Below are positions 34,834 through 43,956 of a stretch of DNA of 64,000 nt, one piece after another. The first letter of the stretch is position 1. Each line of letters begins with the position of its first letter. Source of the DNA: Parapedobacter sp051400755 (GTDB lineage Bacteria; Bacteroidota; Bacteroidia; Sphingobacteriales; Sphingobacteriaceae). Below the pieces are notes generated by a model. It was not told the origin of the DNA and searched no databases. It was given only the letters and a program-made list of their open reading frames with translations. The stretch covers positions 1 to 64,000 of the forward strand of contig NZ_JBLFFL010000001.1 in NCBI RefSeq assembly GCF_051400755.1, read 5' to 3'. The translations under genes were made by a program, and so were the position numbers.

Positions 34834-34992
34834 ATGGAAATCAATTATATGATCGTGGCCCTTGTCCTTTTGGGCGTCATCATACTGGTGATCTGGTTGA
34901 TCAGGCGGAACCAGAAAGACAAAAAAGAGCTGGAACGGAAGCTGAACCTTTCGGACCTCGAACCGGAGAAGCACAGCGAAGATGACCTGTGA
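34834..34992 (+). CDS. 52-residue single-pass membrane protein
   Basis: ATG 34834 to TGA 34990-34992. Residues 6-22 (MIVALVLLGVIILVIWLI) are a strong membrane helix, followed by a basic turn (RRNQKDKKE) and a charged, acidic tail (LSDLEPEKHSEDDL), giving an N-out/C-in small protein. It lies 24 bp before the universal stress protein gene on the same strand and is probably co-transcribed with it. Its tail could recruit or regulate the neighbour. The gene is too short to be found by most automatic filters. Confidence 0.75.
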   Translation: MEINYMIVALVLLGVIILVIWLIRRNQKDKKELERKLNLSDLEPEKHSEDDL

Positions 34993-35016
34993 AACGTTAT
35001 GATTATATGATATACA

Positions 35017-35868
35017 ATGACTACTATGCAAACCATCATCGTTGCAGCAGACTTTTCGGAATCATCCGTCATCGCCGCCCAATATGCTGCGTCGCTAAGT
35101 GATCAGCTCGGCATCGAGACTATTATTCTTTACCACTCATACGACAATGTTCCGGTAGCCACCGAAATTCCGATGCCAGAACCATCGGATACCCATCTCA
35201 CGCACGAACGTAGCCTGTCCGCCCTCGAAATGCTGGAATCGCAAATCGAACCGTTCAAGTCCATGTATACCCGCGTCGAACTCGTGACCAACGACTCTCC
35301 CCTGCTCCTGGGCATCGAACGACTGGCGGAGCAGGAAAGGGCCGGACTGGTCGTTGCCGGCACCACCGGCAAAACCGGGATGGAAAAATTCCTGATCGGC
35401 AGCAATTCCGCCAATCTCGCCGACGCCTGCCCGATTCCCTTGCTGATTGTGCCCGATGGCATTGCATTTGAGCCGATCAGGCGGGCCGTCTTTGCCTGCG
35501 ACCTCGACAAGGTGGATAAAACGACACCGTTGGGTCCGATTGCCGAATGGGTCAGCAAACTTGATTTAACATTGCTGGTCCTGAACGTCGAAAAACCCGA
35601 TATGCGGTTCGACCCGGACATTATACCGGAACAATTCAAGCTACACGAACTGCTGGACGATTTGAGTCCCGAATATCATTACACCACGCACCCCGACATC
35701 GCCGAAGGCATCATGGCCTTTGCCGAAAGCCAACAAGCGGGTTTGGTCATTACCGTACCCAAAAAATATGGCTTTTTCGATAGCTTATTCCATCGCAGCG
35801 TCACCAAAACACTGGCACACCATACCCGGCTGCCCCTGTTGATTCTAAAGGCAGATCGCACGACTTAG
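35017..35868 (+). CDS. Tandem-domain universal stress protein
   Basis: The 283-residue protein has two UspA domains. The first (1-145) shows QTIIVAADFSESSVIAAQYA and the G-x2-G-x9-G(S/N) type nucleotide loop GTTGKTGMEKFLIGSNSANL. The second (about 150-283) has the more diverged PKKYGFFDSLFHRSVTKTL. ATG 35017 or 35026 are both possible. USPs bind ATP or sense stress; the target is unknown. It follows a small membrane protein gene by 24 bp. Confidence 0.9.
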   Translation: MTTMQTIIVAADFSESSVIAAQYAASLSDQLGIETIILYHSYDNVPVATEIPMPEPSDTHLTHERSLSALEMLESQIEPFKSMYTRVELVTNDSPLLLGIERLAEQERAGLVVAGTTGKTGMEKFLIGSNSANLADACPIPLLIVPDGIAFEPIRRAVFACDLDKVDKTTPLGPIAEWVSKLDLTLLVLNVEKPDMRFDPDIIPEQFKLHELLDDLSPEYHYTTHPDIAEGIMAFAESQQAGLVITVPKKYGFFDSLFHRSVTKTLAHHTRLPLLILKADRTT

Positions 35869-35959
35869 TGAACGACAGCCAACCTTTCCCGAATTGGTTT
35901 GTCCCGGACTTAGCAAATATTTGGGACAAAAAAGAGGTACAGGGATGGCTGAAATAAAC

Positions 35960-36745
35960 TCAGCTCAACGCCGCCATAAACTCACTGAAACGCAATACAC
36001 GCACACTATTTCCTCGGTTAAATAGCAGATGTTCGAAATCCCGCTGCTTGATTTTCAGGTCCACCGTTTTCAGCCTTTCGGCAGTGGCCGCCTTCAATTG
36101 TTCCAGTGATACGATTCCGCATCGCCTCCCTAGAAAATCGTAGTCAGGTTTAGCCTGTCCCAGCAAAAACATCAGGTCATAAAAATCGCGCCCTTTAGCA
36201 CGCGCCAGCATCGCCGCTATCTTCATGCTGCACAATACACCATCGGACGGCACAGGAAACGGGAAGAAAAACCCACAGCCATTGATATTCGCAATAACGG
36301 GCTGGTATTCCACACCCTGATCCTGGCTTTCGATCTTAATGAGAAACCGTTCTTCCCGATGGCCGCTCAGCCCCATGTCGAACAGTAATTCCGGAAAATG
36401 GATATTGCGGCGAAACGCGGTCAGCTTGGGATTATCCCGGTCACGTGTTTCCACTTGCCATCCCGAATGCTTTAAAAATCGGATAACCGCATCCGTCATC
36501 TCGAAAAACTCGTCTTTGGAAAAGTCTTTGCAGTCAAAATCAATATCTTCAGAAAATCGGTCAATCCCCTTGACCAGCCGGAGGTTTGTTCCGCCGATGA
36601 AAGTGGTCTTCCGTACGTAGGGCGTGGTTGATAGAAAATCCAAAATGGCCAACTGCAGGTACTCCTTGATCATGTGTTTGCCAAACGCCGCATTGTCTCT
36701 TATTGCGGCGGGGAAATAGTTCTTGATTTGCTCCAACTGTATCAT
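35960..36745 (-). CDS. abiEii: AbiEii-type nucleotidyltransferase toxin
   Basis: The 261-residue protein has the nucleotidyltransferase core G51-G-T-N-L with Asp67-x-Asp69 (DRFSEDIDFD), then FPELLFDMG, the KIESQDQG lysine motif and ARAKGRDFYDLMFLLG, in the order known for AbiEii/AbiGii toxins (type IV toxin-antitoxin; the toxin binds GTP or modifies tRNA and blocks growth on phage infection). It overlaps the antitoxin gene by four bases (ATGA), the standard AbiE arrangement. Confidence 0.9.
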   Translation of the reverse strand: MIQLEQIKNYFPAAIRDNAAFGKHMIKEYLQLAILDFLSTTPYVRKTTFIGGTNLRLVKGIDRFSEDIDFDCKDFSKDEFFEMTDAVIRFLKHSGWQVETRDRDNPKLTAFRRNIHFPELLFDMGLSGHREERFLIKIESQDQGVEYQPVIANINGCGFFFPFPVPSDGVLCSMKIAAMLARAKGRDFYDLMFLLGQAKPDYDFLGRRCGIVSLEQLKAATAERLKTVDLKIKQRDFEHLLFNRGNSVRVLRFSEFMAALS

Positions 36746-37359
36746 ATGCCGTATGTTGTACGCATTAAATCCAAACGTCGTTGCAGTGCTTTTCTTTGAA
36801 ACCGCTTACCATATTCCATCAATAAGTCCTTATCAAGCTCGTCCTGCAAATAATCTTCATCCAAACGCAGTTCCTCCATTTCCGCCTCGTTGTCATAAAA
36901 TGGATAGAGATAAAGCAAATCGAGTAACGCTTTTTCCGGTTTGGCGAACTGGATATTTCGGTTGTCTCCGATTGGTTTCAGGTCGTAACCGAACATCAAG
37001 TCCTCTCTTACATTGTGATAGGCGTATTCGCCAAAATCGTTCCTGAACGATTGCGTCTTCAGTGTTGTGATGCTGGTAATCTGCACCACCGATTCGGGGA
37101 TCATCCCGTAGAAAGCCAATGCCGTATGGAGACTGATGTAGGAAGGCTTATAAATCCTGTTAGCGAAATATAGGGAATAGTCCACCTTGCCCTTATACTC
37201 AGGGAAGGTGTAATACCCTTGCCTTAACCGGACAAGATACCCTTTCTTGGTCCAGCGTGTCAGGTTGTTCCTGTCAAAATCCGGCTGCCATGCATACACC
37301 TGATCGGTACTGAAGCATGCAAGATCAAATAATCTTTCTTTGAATGTTAGGAAATCCAT
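36742..37359 (-). CDS. abiEi: AbiEi-type antitoxin and autorepressor
   Basis: The 205-residue protein has an N-terminal winged-helix-like region (LTRWTKKGYLVRLRQGYYTFPE), which is the classic AbiEi DNA-binding part, then the antitoxin domain (SYISLHTALAFYGMIPESV, FAKPEKALLDLLYLYP). AbiEi proteins neutralise AbiEii and repress their own promoter by binding inverted repeats; such a repeat lies directly before the ATG (37360-37409). Confidence 0.88.
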   Translation of the reverse strand: MDFLTFKERLFDLACFSTDQVYAWQPDFDRNNLTRWTKKGYLVRLRQGYYTFPEYKGKVDYSLYFANRIYKPSYISLHTALAFYGMIPESVVQITSITTLKTQSFRNDFGEYAYHNVREDLMFGYDLKPIGDNRNIQFAKPEKALLDLLYLYPFYDNEAEMEELRLDEDYLQDELDKDLLMEYGKRFQRKALQRRLDLMRTTYGI

Positions 37360-37409
37360 TTATTTGTTTCCATTACGCAGCAAATATAATGCATTTCGGA
37401 AACAAATAA
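37360..37409 (-). promoter_or_regulatory. AbiE promoter and operator
   Basis: Perfect 12-bp inverted arms, TTATTTGTTTCC (37360-37371) and GGAAACAAATAA (37398-37409), bracket a minus-strand -7 box TATATTTG (complement of 37381-37388). The inner arm touches the abiEi start codon. Binding at the arms would block both polymerase and the start region, as in known AbiEi autoregulation. Confidence 0.75.
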
Positions 37410-37506
37410 GTTATTTTGTTTAAACCGATCTAATTCCACTTGTATTTAATTCCTCATACCTCTTACCTCTTACGGAAAATCGCAAAATACCGTGGAATCC
37501 CAATCA

Positions 37507-37520
37507 ATATATATATATAT
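37507..37520. repeat. Short AT dinucleotide tract
   Basis: Seven AT units in the AT-rich gap between the PI-PLC and AbiE genes. The tract is short and probably has no specific role beyond low stability; it marks the local drop in GC. Confidence 0.6.
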
Positions 37521-37564
37521 GATTTAATAACATGGATCAAAGGCATTATTTTTAAACGTCATTT

Positions 37565-38641
37565 TTAGTTCCCAATTCTTTCGTACTTACCATTATTAAA
37601 GACAACTTTAAAGTCGGATTTAAAAAGTTTACTAGGCAGGTAGTAATCGGTAGTAATAACCTGTGCACCAGAAGCCTTAGCCCGTTCGAATCTAGTGTAA
37701 TCATTATTTCTTGCCTCTTCGGTGCCCGCATCGGCACGGGTACGCACGATATACCCTTTTGCTACCAGCGATTTTATTTTATCAAAGCTGTCTATGGGAT
37801 TATTGACGATACGGAAGGCCGCCTCAGCGTTTCCTTCTTCCTTGTTGACGAAAAGCGCCGCTTCTTTGAGTCCCGGAAACTTCTGCAAGTACAAGTCGAT
37901 TTTAGCATCGCCTTCATCCAACACGAAGAGAAATCTTCCTCTAACGGCATCCAATGCCGGCCATCCATTTGTTAAAATGGCCTGCTCAAGGATCGACTCA
38001 TCGCCACGCACCAAATCGGGCGAAATCAATTTATTCGCCGAAATAACATTTTTTATTTCCGTGTCCAGGTTTTGCAGGGCATCGGCATCAAAGGGAAGAG
38101 GATCCCGCAAGTTGGGGATGTTACCGTCCTTTGTATTGATTGTTATCATGATAGGTGTGTGCTTCGGATTCTTTTCGGACCATGCGAGCAATTCTGTAAG
38201 GGCGTCCTTAAAAAGGATTTGATGGCTTCTAAAATCTATATCCTGCACATGAAATACTTTAAGTCCAGGTACCTTTAATTTTTCCTCCGGATCAAAAGGT
38301 AATGGCGAATTTCCAGAAGACCGAACGATATCCAGACCAGCAGGATTGGAATAATAACCTCCTTCCGGATCGTGATAGACGTCGAGTTCCAGACTCCTAA
38401 GACCGAGCTGTAATTGTTCTGCCAATGGTATATGCTCGTATTGCAACGATCTTCCAATAGCCGAGTCCCGTTCAAACAAATAATCCAACAAAGGTTGTTC
38501 AATGGCAACTTTATAGCTATTGTGGCTACCGATCAGTTGAATTTCGTTTAATTTAATCTCCCTTAAGCTGCTTTCAGGCACCGAATCGCTGAAAAACACG
38601 ATGGATACGATCAACGCCAGTATTGTGTACGAGATATTCAT
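37565..38641 (-). CDS. Secreted Ca2+-dependent phosphoinositide-specific phospholipase C-like protein
   Basis: The 358-residue protein has a signal peptide-like N-terminus and a TIM-barrel PI-PLC X-type domain. The first catalytic His40 lies in IGSHNSYK, acidic metal ligands are in LRSLELDVYHD (Glu85, Asp87), and a second His131 in LKVFHVQDIDF. The barrel continues with ITINTKD, RGRFLFVLDEGD and IVRTRADAGT. It resembles the calcium-dependent PI-PLC group that cleaves inositol phospholipids or glycerophosphodiesters. It lies 19 bp after the SusD gene on the same strand, so it probably belongs to that transport operon. Confidence 0.85.
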   Translation of the reverse strand: MNISYTILALIVSIVFFSDSVPESSLREIKLNEIQLIGSHNSYKVAIEQPLLDYLFERDSAIGRSLQYEHIPLAEQLQLGLRSLELDVYHDPEGGYYSNPAGLDIVRSSGNSPLPFDPEEKLKVPGLKVFHVQDIDFRSHQILFKDALTELLAWSEKNPKHTPIMITINTKDGNIPNLRDPLPFDADALQNLDTEIKNVISANKLISPDLVRGDESILEQAILTNGWPALDAVRGRFLFVLDEGDAKIDLYLQKFPGLKEAALFVNKEEGNAEAAFRIVNNPIDSFDKIKSLVAKGYIVRTRADAGTEEARNNDYTRFERAKASGAQVITTDYYLPSKLFKSDFKVVFNNGKYERIGN

Positions 38642-38660
38642 GTTACGGGGTTTATATCGA

Positions 38661-40403
38661 TTAATATCCTTCGTTTTGTATTAAAAAACCTTCTTCACTA
38701 GAAGCCCCATCAATTGCTTGCTGAGGGATTGGAAACAATCTTTTCCTTACATTGTTATCCGTCTTTTCTGTCCAGCTATCCTCGTATTTACCAAACCGTA
38801 TTTGGTAGTTTCTTCGAAAACCTTCCCAGTATAGCTCAAATCCGGTTTCACGGAACAAAATATCAAGGTCAATCGAAGTCAATTCACCAGGAGTTTGCTC
38901 TGGGCGAGCGATTCTTGAAGTCCTTAAGGTATTGACATCGGCCAAAGCTCCCTCAATATCATTGGTTCTCAACTTAGCCTCTGCCCGCATCAAATAAATT
39001 TCTCCCAACCGGATCAACACCAAATCAGTACTGCTATAAGAGCAGCAATCGGGAGCAGTGTGACTAAATTGGTATTTTGAAAAACGGTGTCCGGTATTAT
39101 GTAAGCTTCCATCGGCGGTAAAATCAACTTTAAGTGTATGGTCAACATATCTCAGGTTTGCGCCACTGGTTCTTCTATTGATCACAGGATAGATTCTTAC
39201 CCTACCATCACCGCATCTTAAAATATTACCTCCATCATCCTTCCGGGGGCCCCATATAATACCACGAAGTATTCCTCTATCAATCTCAAATTCCTCGGCC
39301 TCTACACAATAATAGTGCTCCGAATCATTAGTTGGGTCAATCCCGGTAAGATCTTTAAGATTAGCGGGTATAACCGTGTTTTCCTGAAAGAAACGGGCAT
39401 CGGCATCGGCCGGGTCAACGTCACCATAGGCATCAACCCAAGTCTGGTAAAAATCAGGGGTGACCGCTACCGCGTCGGTTCCGCGTGTACTTGGGAATTC
39501 AGGTCTTGGAACCTGGTCTCCGGAAATTGGCCAATAGGCCCATCGTTGGTGCTCGGCTTGAAGGACGCCTCTTTGATCCAGTGCAAAAATAAGTTCCGGA
39601 TTTGTATTGTTATTATCACTGAACAAATCAAAATATTCTTCCGATAAAGAATAAGGACCGGAAATAATATCACTGGTATATTGAATCACCTTATCCATAT
39701 CGTCCTTTCTGAAGTCCGGCGTACCATAAGGGTCGCGATAGACAGCAGCATTTAAATATAAACGGGCCAATAACGCACTTACCGAATTTTTATTAAATCG
39801 GCCGGGATAATTATCGTCAGTAATAACACCTGCTACCGATAGAAGTTCACTTTCAATGTAATCTACGGCTTCCTGTCCTCTTAAGATTTCAGAAATATCT
39901 TCGGACCTTTCCTTTTTGAAAACCAGCCCCCAGTTGTCTAAGGCCAGCATATTCAGGTAAGCTTTCATGGCTACCATTTCATATAATGCTTTCTGGGCAT
40001 TTGCATTACCATTTTCGGCTTCTGGCTGTAACCTTTCTGTAGCAATTACCGCTTTCGATAGCGTTAAGGTAATCTGGTTCCAGGCATCGCCGACCAGACT
40101 ATTACTTGGGGTCATTAAATGCTGATGTACAGCGATGAACTTTCCGCCATCATACCAATCTGTACCACCGCGATAGGGAAGGATGGCCTCGTCGGAAGCA
40201 ACTTCTTGCAGTCCAAAATTTACTGTATGTAACCATACATTACGGAGATTTCCATAAACGGGTGCTATCGACCCACTGACCACTTCAGCTTCCCCAGTTC
40301 CCGTCAGGGACTCATCAAGTACTTCCTCCGCTAAGTCAGTACAGCCAAAAAATGTAAATAGGAATACCATTAAGGAAAGTATTCTAAATCTTTTATTTTT
40401 CAT
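38661..40403 (-). CDS. SusD/RagB-family surface lipoprotein
   Basis: The 580-residue protein has a lipoprotein signal ending in FTFFGC and the family pattern: N-terminal TPR-like helices (ALYEMVAMKAYLNMLALDNWG), a variable ligand region, and the C-terminal SSTDLVLIRLGEIYLMRAEA and ELYWEGFRR segments. It should cap the barrel encoded just upstream and bind the nutrient. The sequence gives no clue to the ligand; the adjacent phospholipase gene suggests a phosphate- or inositol-containing compound. Confidence 0.93.
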   Translation of the reverse strand: MKNKRFRILSLMVFLFTFFGCTDLAEEVLDESLTGTGEAEVVSGSIAPVYGNLRNVWLHTVNFGLQEVASDEAILPYRGGTDWYDGGKFIAVHQHLMTPSNSLVGDAWNQITLTLSKAVIATERLQPEAENGNANAQKALYEMVAMKAYLNMLALDNWGLVFKKERSEDISEILRGQEAVDYIESELLSVAGVITDDNYPGRFNKNSVSALLARLYLNAAVYRDPYGTPDFRKDDMDKVIQYTSDIISGPYSLSEEYFDLFSDNNNTNPELIFALDQRGVLQAEHQRWAYWPISGDQVPRPEFPSTRGTDAVAVTPDFYQTWVDAYGDVDPADADARFFQENTVIPANLKDLTGIDPTNDSEHYYCVEAEEFEIDRGILRGIIWGPRKDDGGNILRCGDGRVRIYPVINRRTSGANLRYVDHTLKVDFTADGSLHNTGHRFSKYQFSHTAPDCCSYSSTDLVLIRLGEIYLMRAEAKLRTNDIEGALADVNTLRTSRIARPEQTPGELTSIDLDILFRETGFELYWEGFRRNYQIRFGKYEDSWTEKTDNNVRKRLFPIPQQAIDGASSEEGFLIQNEGY

Positions 40404-40443
40404 CTTTTTCTATTTTGTTGCTTACTATTAAAAGAATCGTTCG

Positions 40444-43400
40444 TTAAAATGTAAGATTTAGGCCAATCAAAAAGGTTCTGGCCTTCGGATAGGTAAAATA
40501 ATCTACTCCAAACGTTTGGATTCCCTCAGAAGCTGAACCTGTATTAACTTCTGGATCGAATCCTGAATAATCTGTTATGACAAATAGATTTTGAGCTGTT
40601 AACGAAAAACGGATATTTTGAAAGGCATCGCTTAATCCTATTTTGTCTGAACTTAAGTTATAGGCCAATGTGGCATTATTCAATCTTAAGAATGAACCGT
40701 TTTCTAAAAAACGTGTAGATACGGTATTGGAATTGGCTATAGACTCGTTGGGGTACTGCATTGCAAAATCCGTTGTATTGTTGGATCTGGACAGTTGCGC
40801 TTTGGTAAAAAGCGACATTTTTGTATGATTGTAGACCTTATTCCCTGCAATACCATTGAAGTTTAAACCTAAGTCAAAAGCTTTGTATTTGAAATTCAGA
40901 TAATAGGCATAGCTGAATTTGGGGATTGCGCTTCCTACTACACTTCGGTCAATGTCCAATATTTCTCCATCGCCGTTAATGTCTCTAAACGAGTTTAGCC
41001 CATCGGCCCCAATGCCCTCAAACTGGAAAAGATAGAATGCCCCGATTGGTTCATCGTTTATATAGCCGTTAATGGTTGCGCCGGTTTGACCAGCACCTTG
41101 AGCCGCACCTGTGGTCAATACGGAATACGGCGAATCTTTTACCTTGTTCTGAATATAGGTGATGTTCCCCCCGATATTATAGGAAAAATCGCTCGTCGCA
41201 TTACTATGGTAATCCAGCGCTAGTTCGAAGCCGCTATTTTGAATCTTCATGTCATCGATATTGTCCCAGTACGTAGCGGTAGGCTGTACGGGATCGGCGG
41301 GAACAATCTCTAGCAATATATTGGAAGACACCTTATTGAAATAGTCAAAAGTACCTGATAACCGATAATCAAAGAGTGCAAAATCGACACCGGCCCCAAT
41401 TTGTGTAGAAACTTCCCATTGAAGATCGGGGTTTGCCAAACGTGTATATACGATCCCATATGGGTAACCGTCAATGGAGGTGGCATCGTTGCCTATAGGA
41501 TAGGTGTCAGAACTTCCTGACCCCGTTATTAATCGATTTTCCGAATAACTTGCCTGCGTAATCTTGGAAGGAATTTCCTGGTTGCCCGTTTGACCCCAGC
41601 TTGCACGTAATTTCAGGTCGTTGAAAATGGAATTTTCCATGATTTTTTCATTGCCAATGTTCCATCCAAGGGCAAAAGAAGGAAAATAACCATATTTCCT
41701 GTTTTCCCCAAACTTGGAAGACCCATCGGCACGCAGGGTAGTTGTTAGCAGATATCGATCGCCGTACGAATAGTTTACTCTACCAAAGTAAGATTGAAGC
41801 TCGTTTTCAATCGCGGAGGAACTTACAGAAGTAGGATACTCGTCTGAACTGGTTTGGTCTTGGTATATTGGATCCACATTGTTATCTGCAAAACCCCTGT
41901 ATGAAAACTGCCGGTTTACGTACATGAATTTTTGGTAAGAATGCCCTGCCAATACAATAAGGCTGTGTACATTCCTGTTCCAGTTATAGGTAAGCGTATT
42001 CTCCATAAGTTGATTGGAATTGGTACTCATATTGGTAACCACGTCCCCATTTGAGATATTGCTCTCATTTACAACTGAAGTATAAGGTTCATACTGCTGA
42101 TCTCGGTTGGTGGCGGAATAATCTATACCAAAATTTAACTTATAGGTAAGCCCTTCTATAACTTCTATAGATGGGGAAATGGTAGCCAATATGCGGTTAT
42201 TAGCGGCCTTGTCACTATAAATATTATATCTCGTAATAGGGTTCAAGGCATTGGTTCTCAACAAGGTAGGCTCACCATTGGTGTAGGCGGGCACCGTTGG
42301 ATTCAAACCGAGCATATCACCGATGGTAGAGTTGATGCTTGGGCGTAGGTTTTCGGTATGGGCTGCCGTTAGGTTATAATCAATTTTAACCCTGTCGTTA
42401 AAGGCCTTTTGGTTGATGTTCAATTTGCCAGAATATCGTTCTAATCCACTATTTATCAAAACCCCTTCTTGATTTTGATAACCGACCGAAGTGAAATACG
42501 AAAAATTTTCGCTGTTTGCTCCGCCCATGGAAAAATCGAGATTTTTTGATTTTCCCGTTTGAGACAATTCATTTTGCCAATCGGTGCTTCCATCGTAATC
42601 TTCAAGAGAACCTCCGGAAGCAATTACCTGGGTACGAAACTCATCGGCATTGAATACATCTATAATATTGGACATAGAGGATACTGCGGTAGAAAGGGAA
42701 AGATTCATTTGCGTCTTTCCGGCCCTTCCCTTTTTCGTGGTAATAACTACAACACCGTTGGACGCCCGGGATCCGTAGACCGCCGTAGCACTGGCATCTT
42801 TTAGAACATCAATACTTGCAATATCGTTAGGATTAAGAAAGTTAAGTGGATTTGTGGCAACACCTATAGACGAATTGTCCAGCAAAAAACCATCGACAAC
42901 GTAAAGTGGTTGCGTTCCCGATCGCAAACTACCAATACCTCTAATAATTACATCTTGTGAGGCACCAGGTTCCCCACTATTGGAAGTAATGTTCACACCT
43001 GCCATTTTACCCTGCAGAAGTTCTCCTGGGTTCGTTACAACTCCCTGGTTGAAATCTTCACTTTTTACTGAGGCAATAGAACCGGTAACGTCTGATCTTT
43101 TTTGGGTACCGTAACCAACTACGACAACATCATCCAATTGGGAAGCATCTGGGTCTAATTGAATCTCTATTTTTGATTGCCCGTTCACGGAAACCTCTTT
43201 TGTAGAATATCCCACAAAAGATATTTGAAGAATGGCATCGGCGCCAACCTCGATAACAAAGTTCCCGTCAATATCTGTTGCTACACCGTTCGTGGTTCCT
43301 TTTTCAAGAACTGTTGCGCCGGACAACGGTGTTCCTGTTTCATCTATTACAGTACCAGATACATTTTGTTGTACGGACACTAAAATTGATTCATTTTCCA

Positions 43401-43503
43401 TGCCTTTATCAGGTGTATTCATGGGGACGGCACTAAAAGCGGCCATGGAGACCAAACACGCCGAAGCACAGATGATTTTAGATAACAGGATTTTTGAATA
43501 CAT
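40444..43503 (-). CDS. SusC/RagA-family TonB-linked outer-membrane protein
   Basis: The 1019-residue importer has a signal peptide, a carboxypeptidase-like domain (about 47-120, VSGTVIDETGTPLSGATVLEK), the linker QLDDVVVVGYGTQKRSDVTGS typical of SusC proteins, a plug (LQGKMAGVNITSNSGEPG, DASATAVYGSRASNGVVVITTKKG) and a large barrel. The sequence has the family's full length and reads as lower in GC than its flanks. No ECF sigma/FecR pair or SusR-like regulator is adjacent, but an antisense terminator lies at its 5' leader. Confidence 0.95.
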   Translation of the reverse strand: MYSKILLSKIICASACLVSMAAFSAVPMNTPDKGMENESILVSVQQNVSGTVIDETGTPLSGATVLEKGTTNGVATDIDGNFVIEVGADAILQISFVGYSTKEVSVNGQSKIEIQLDPDASQLDDVVVVGYGTQKRSDVTGSIASVKSEDFNQGVVTNPGELLQGKMAGVNITSNSGEPGASQDVIIRGIGSLRSGTQPLYVVDGFLLDNSSIGVATNPLNFLNPNDIASIDVLKDASATAVYGSRASNGVVVITTKKGRAGKTQMNLSLSTAVSSMSNIIDVFNADEFRTQVIASGGSLEDYDGSTDWQNELSQTGKSKNLDFSMGGANSENFSYFTSVGYQNQEGVLINSGLERYSGKLNINQKAFNDRVKIDYNLTAAHTENLRPSINSTIGDMLGLNPTVPAYTNGEPTLLRTNALNPITRYNIYSDKAANNRILATISPSIEVIEGLTYKLNFGIDYSATNRDQQYEPYTSVVNESNISNGDVVTNMSTNSNQLMENTLTYNWNRNVHSLIVLAGHSYQKFMYVNRQFSYRGFADNNVDPIYQDQTSSDEYPTSVSSSAIENELQSYFGRVNYSYGDRYLLTTTLRADGSSKFGENRKYGYFPSFALGWNIGNEKIMENSIFNDLKLRASWGQTGNQEIPSKITQASYSENRLITGSGSSDTYPIGNDATSIDGYPYGIVYTRLANPDLQWEVSTQIGAGVDFALFDYRLSGTFDYFNKVSSNILLEIVPADPVQPTATYWDNIDDMKIQNSGFELALDYHSNATSDFSYNIGGNITYIQNKVKDSPYSVLTTGAAQGAGQTGATINGYINDEPIGAFYLFQFEGIGADGLNSFRDINGDGEILDIDRSVVGSAIPKFSYAYYLNFKYKAFDLGLNFNGIAGNKVYNHTKMSLFTKAQLSRSNNTTDFAMQYPNESIANSNTVSTRFLENGSFLRLNNATLAYNLSSDKIGLSDAFQNIRFSLTAQNLFVITDYSGFDPEVNTGSASEGIQTFGVDYFTYPKARTFLIGLNLTF

Positions 43504-43550
43504 AAAAACTAAGTGTTGGTTTACCGAGAATTTTTCAATACTTTTTTATC

Positions 43551-43580
43551 GAGCCTGTTCCAGCAGGCTCTTTTTATTTT
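43551..43580 (+). terminator. Intrinsic terminator reading against susC
   Basis: GAGCCTG (43551-43557) and CAGGCTC (43564-43570) form a perfect stem followed on the plus strand by TTTTTATTTT. All genes for 8 kb to the left are on the minus strand, so this can only end an antisense transcript that starts in or near the susC 5' end. On the minus strand the same hairpin would lie at the 5' end of the susC leader. Confidence 0.75.
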
Positions 43581-43584
43581 GTCT

Positions 43585-43592
43585 CAAAACTA
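43585..43592 (-). promoter_or_regulatory. Probable -7 element of susC
   Basis: On the minus strand TAGTTTTG fits TAnnTTTG, predicting a susC leader of about 75 bases that begins with the GAGCCTG hairpin. No good -33 box is visible at 19-20 bases. Confidence 0.5.
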
Positions 43593-43956
43593 ACTTATAG
43601 GCAATAGTATATTGTAACGAAAACTTTAAGATTGCATTAACAATAAACCACATCATCGCGATACCGGTCATTCCATTTTTGTAACCAGCGATCTTTCATT
43701 GTTGGCTGTATCTGTGGTGACTGCAATTCATAACGGGTCAGTTATCGTTGATGAACGTGTATATTTTCTGCATGTAATTGCAGGAGCGATGTTGCCATTT
43801 TCATAATCCACGTACTACCACCATTTGAAATATGGAAATCGTCATGCGACTGATATTATGAAAGTTATAAAAATCAACAATAAACAGCAGAAAATCAGCG
43901 ATATATTTTCTCACGTTTTGCATATTTCGTAATTTTGCATATGCTATTTGGCAGAT
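43593..43956. other. Intergenic gap, no gene seen
   Basis: About 360 bp between the susC promoter and the next gene. No frame with coding character, no tRNA and no clear hairpin were found. A -7-like TAATTTTG (43930-43937) lies about 20 bases before ATG 43957 and may drive the small gene there. Confidence 0.6.
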
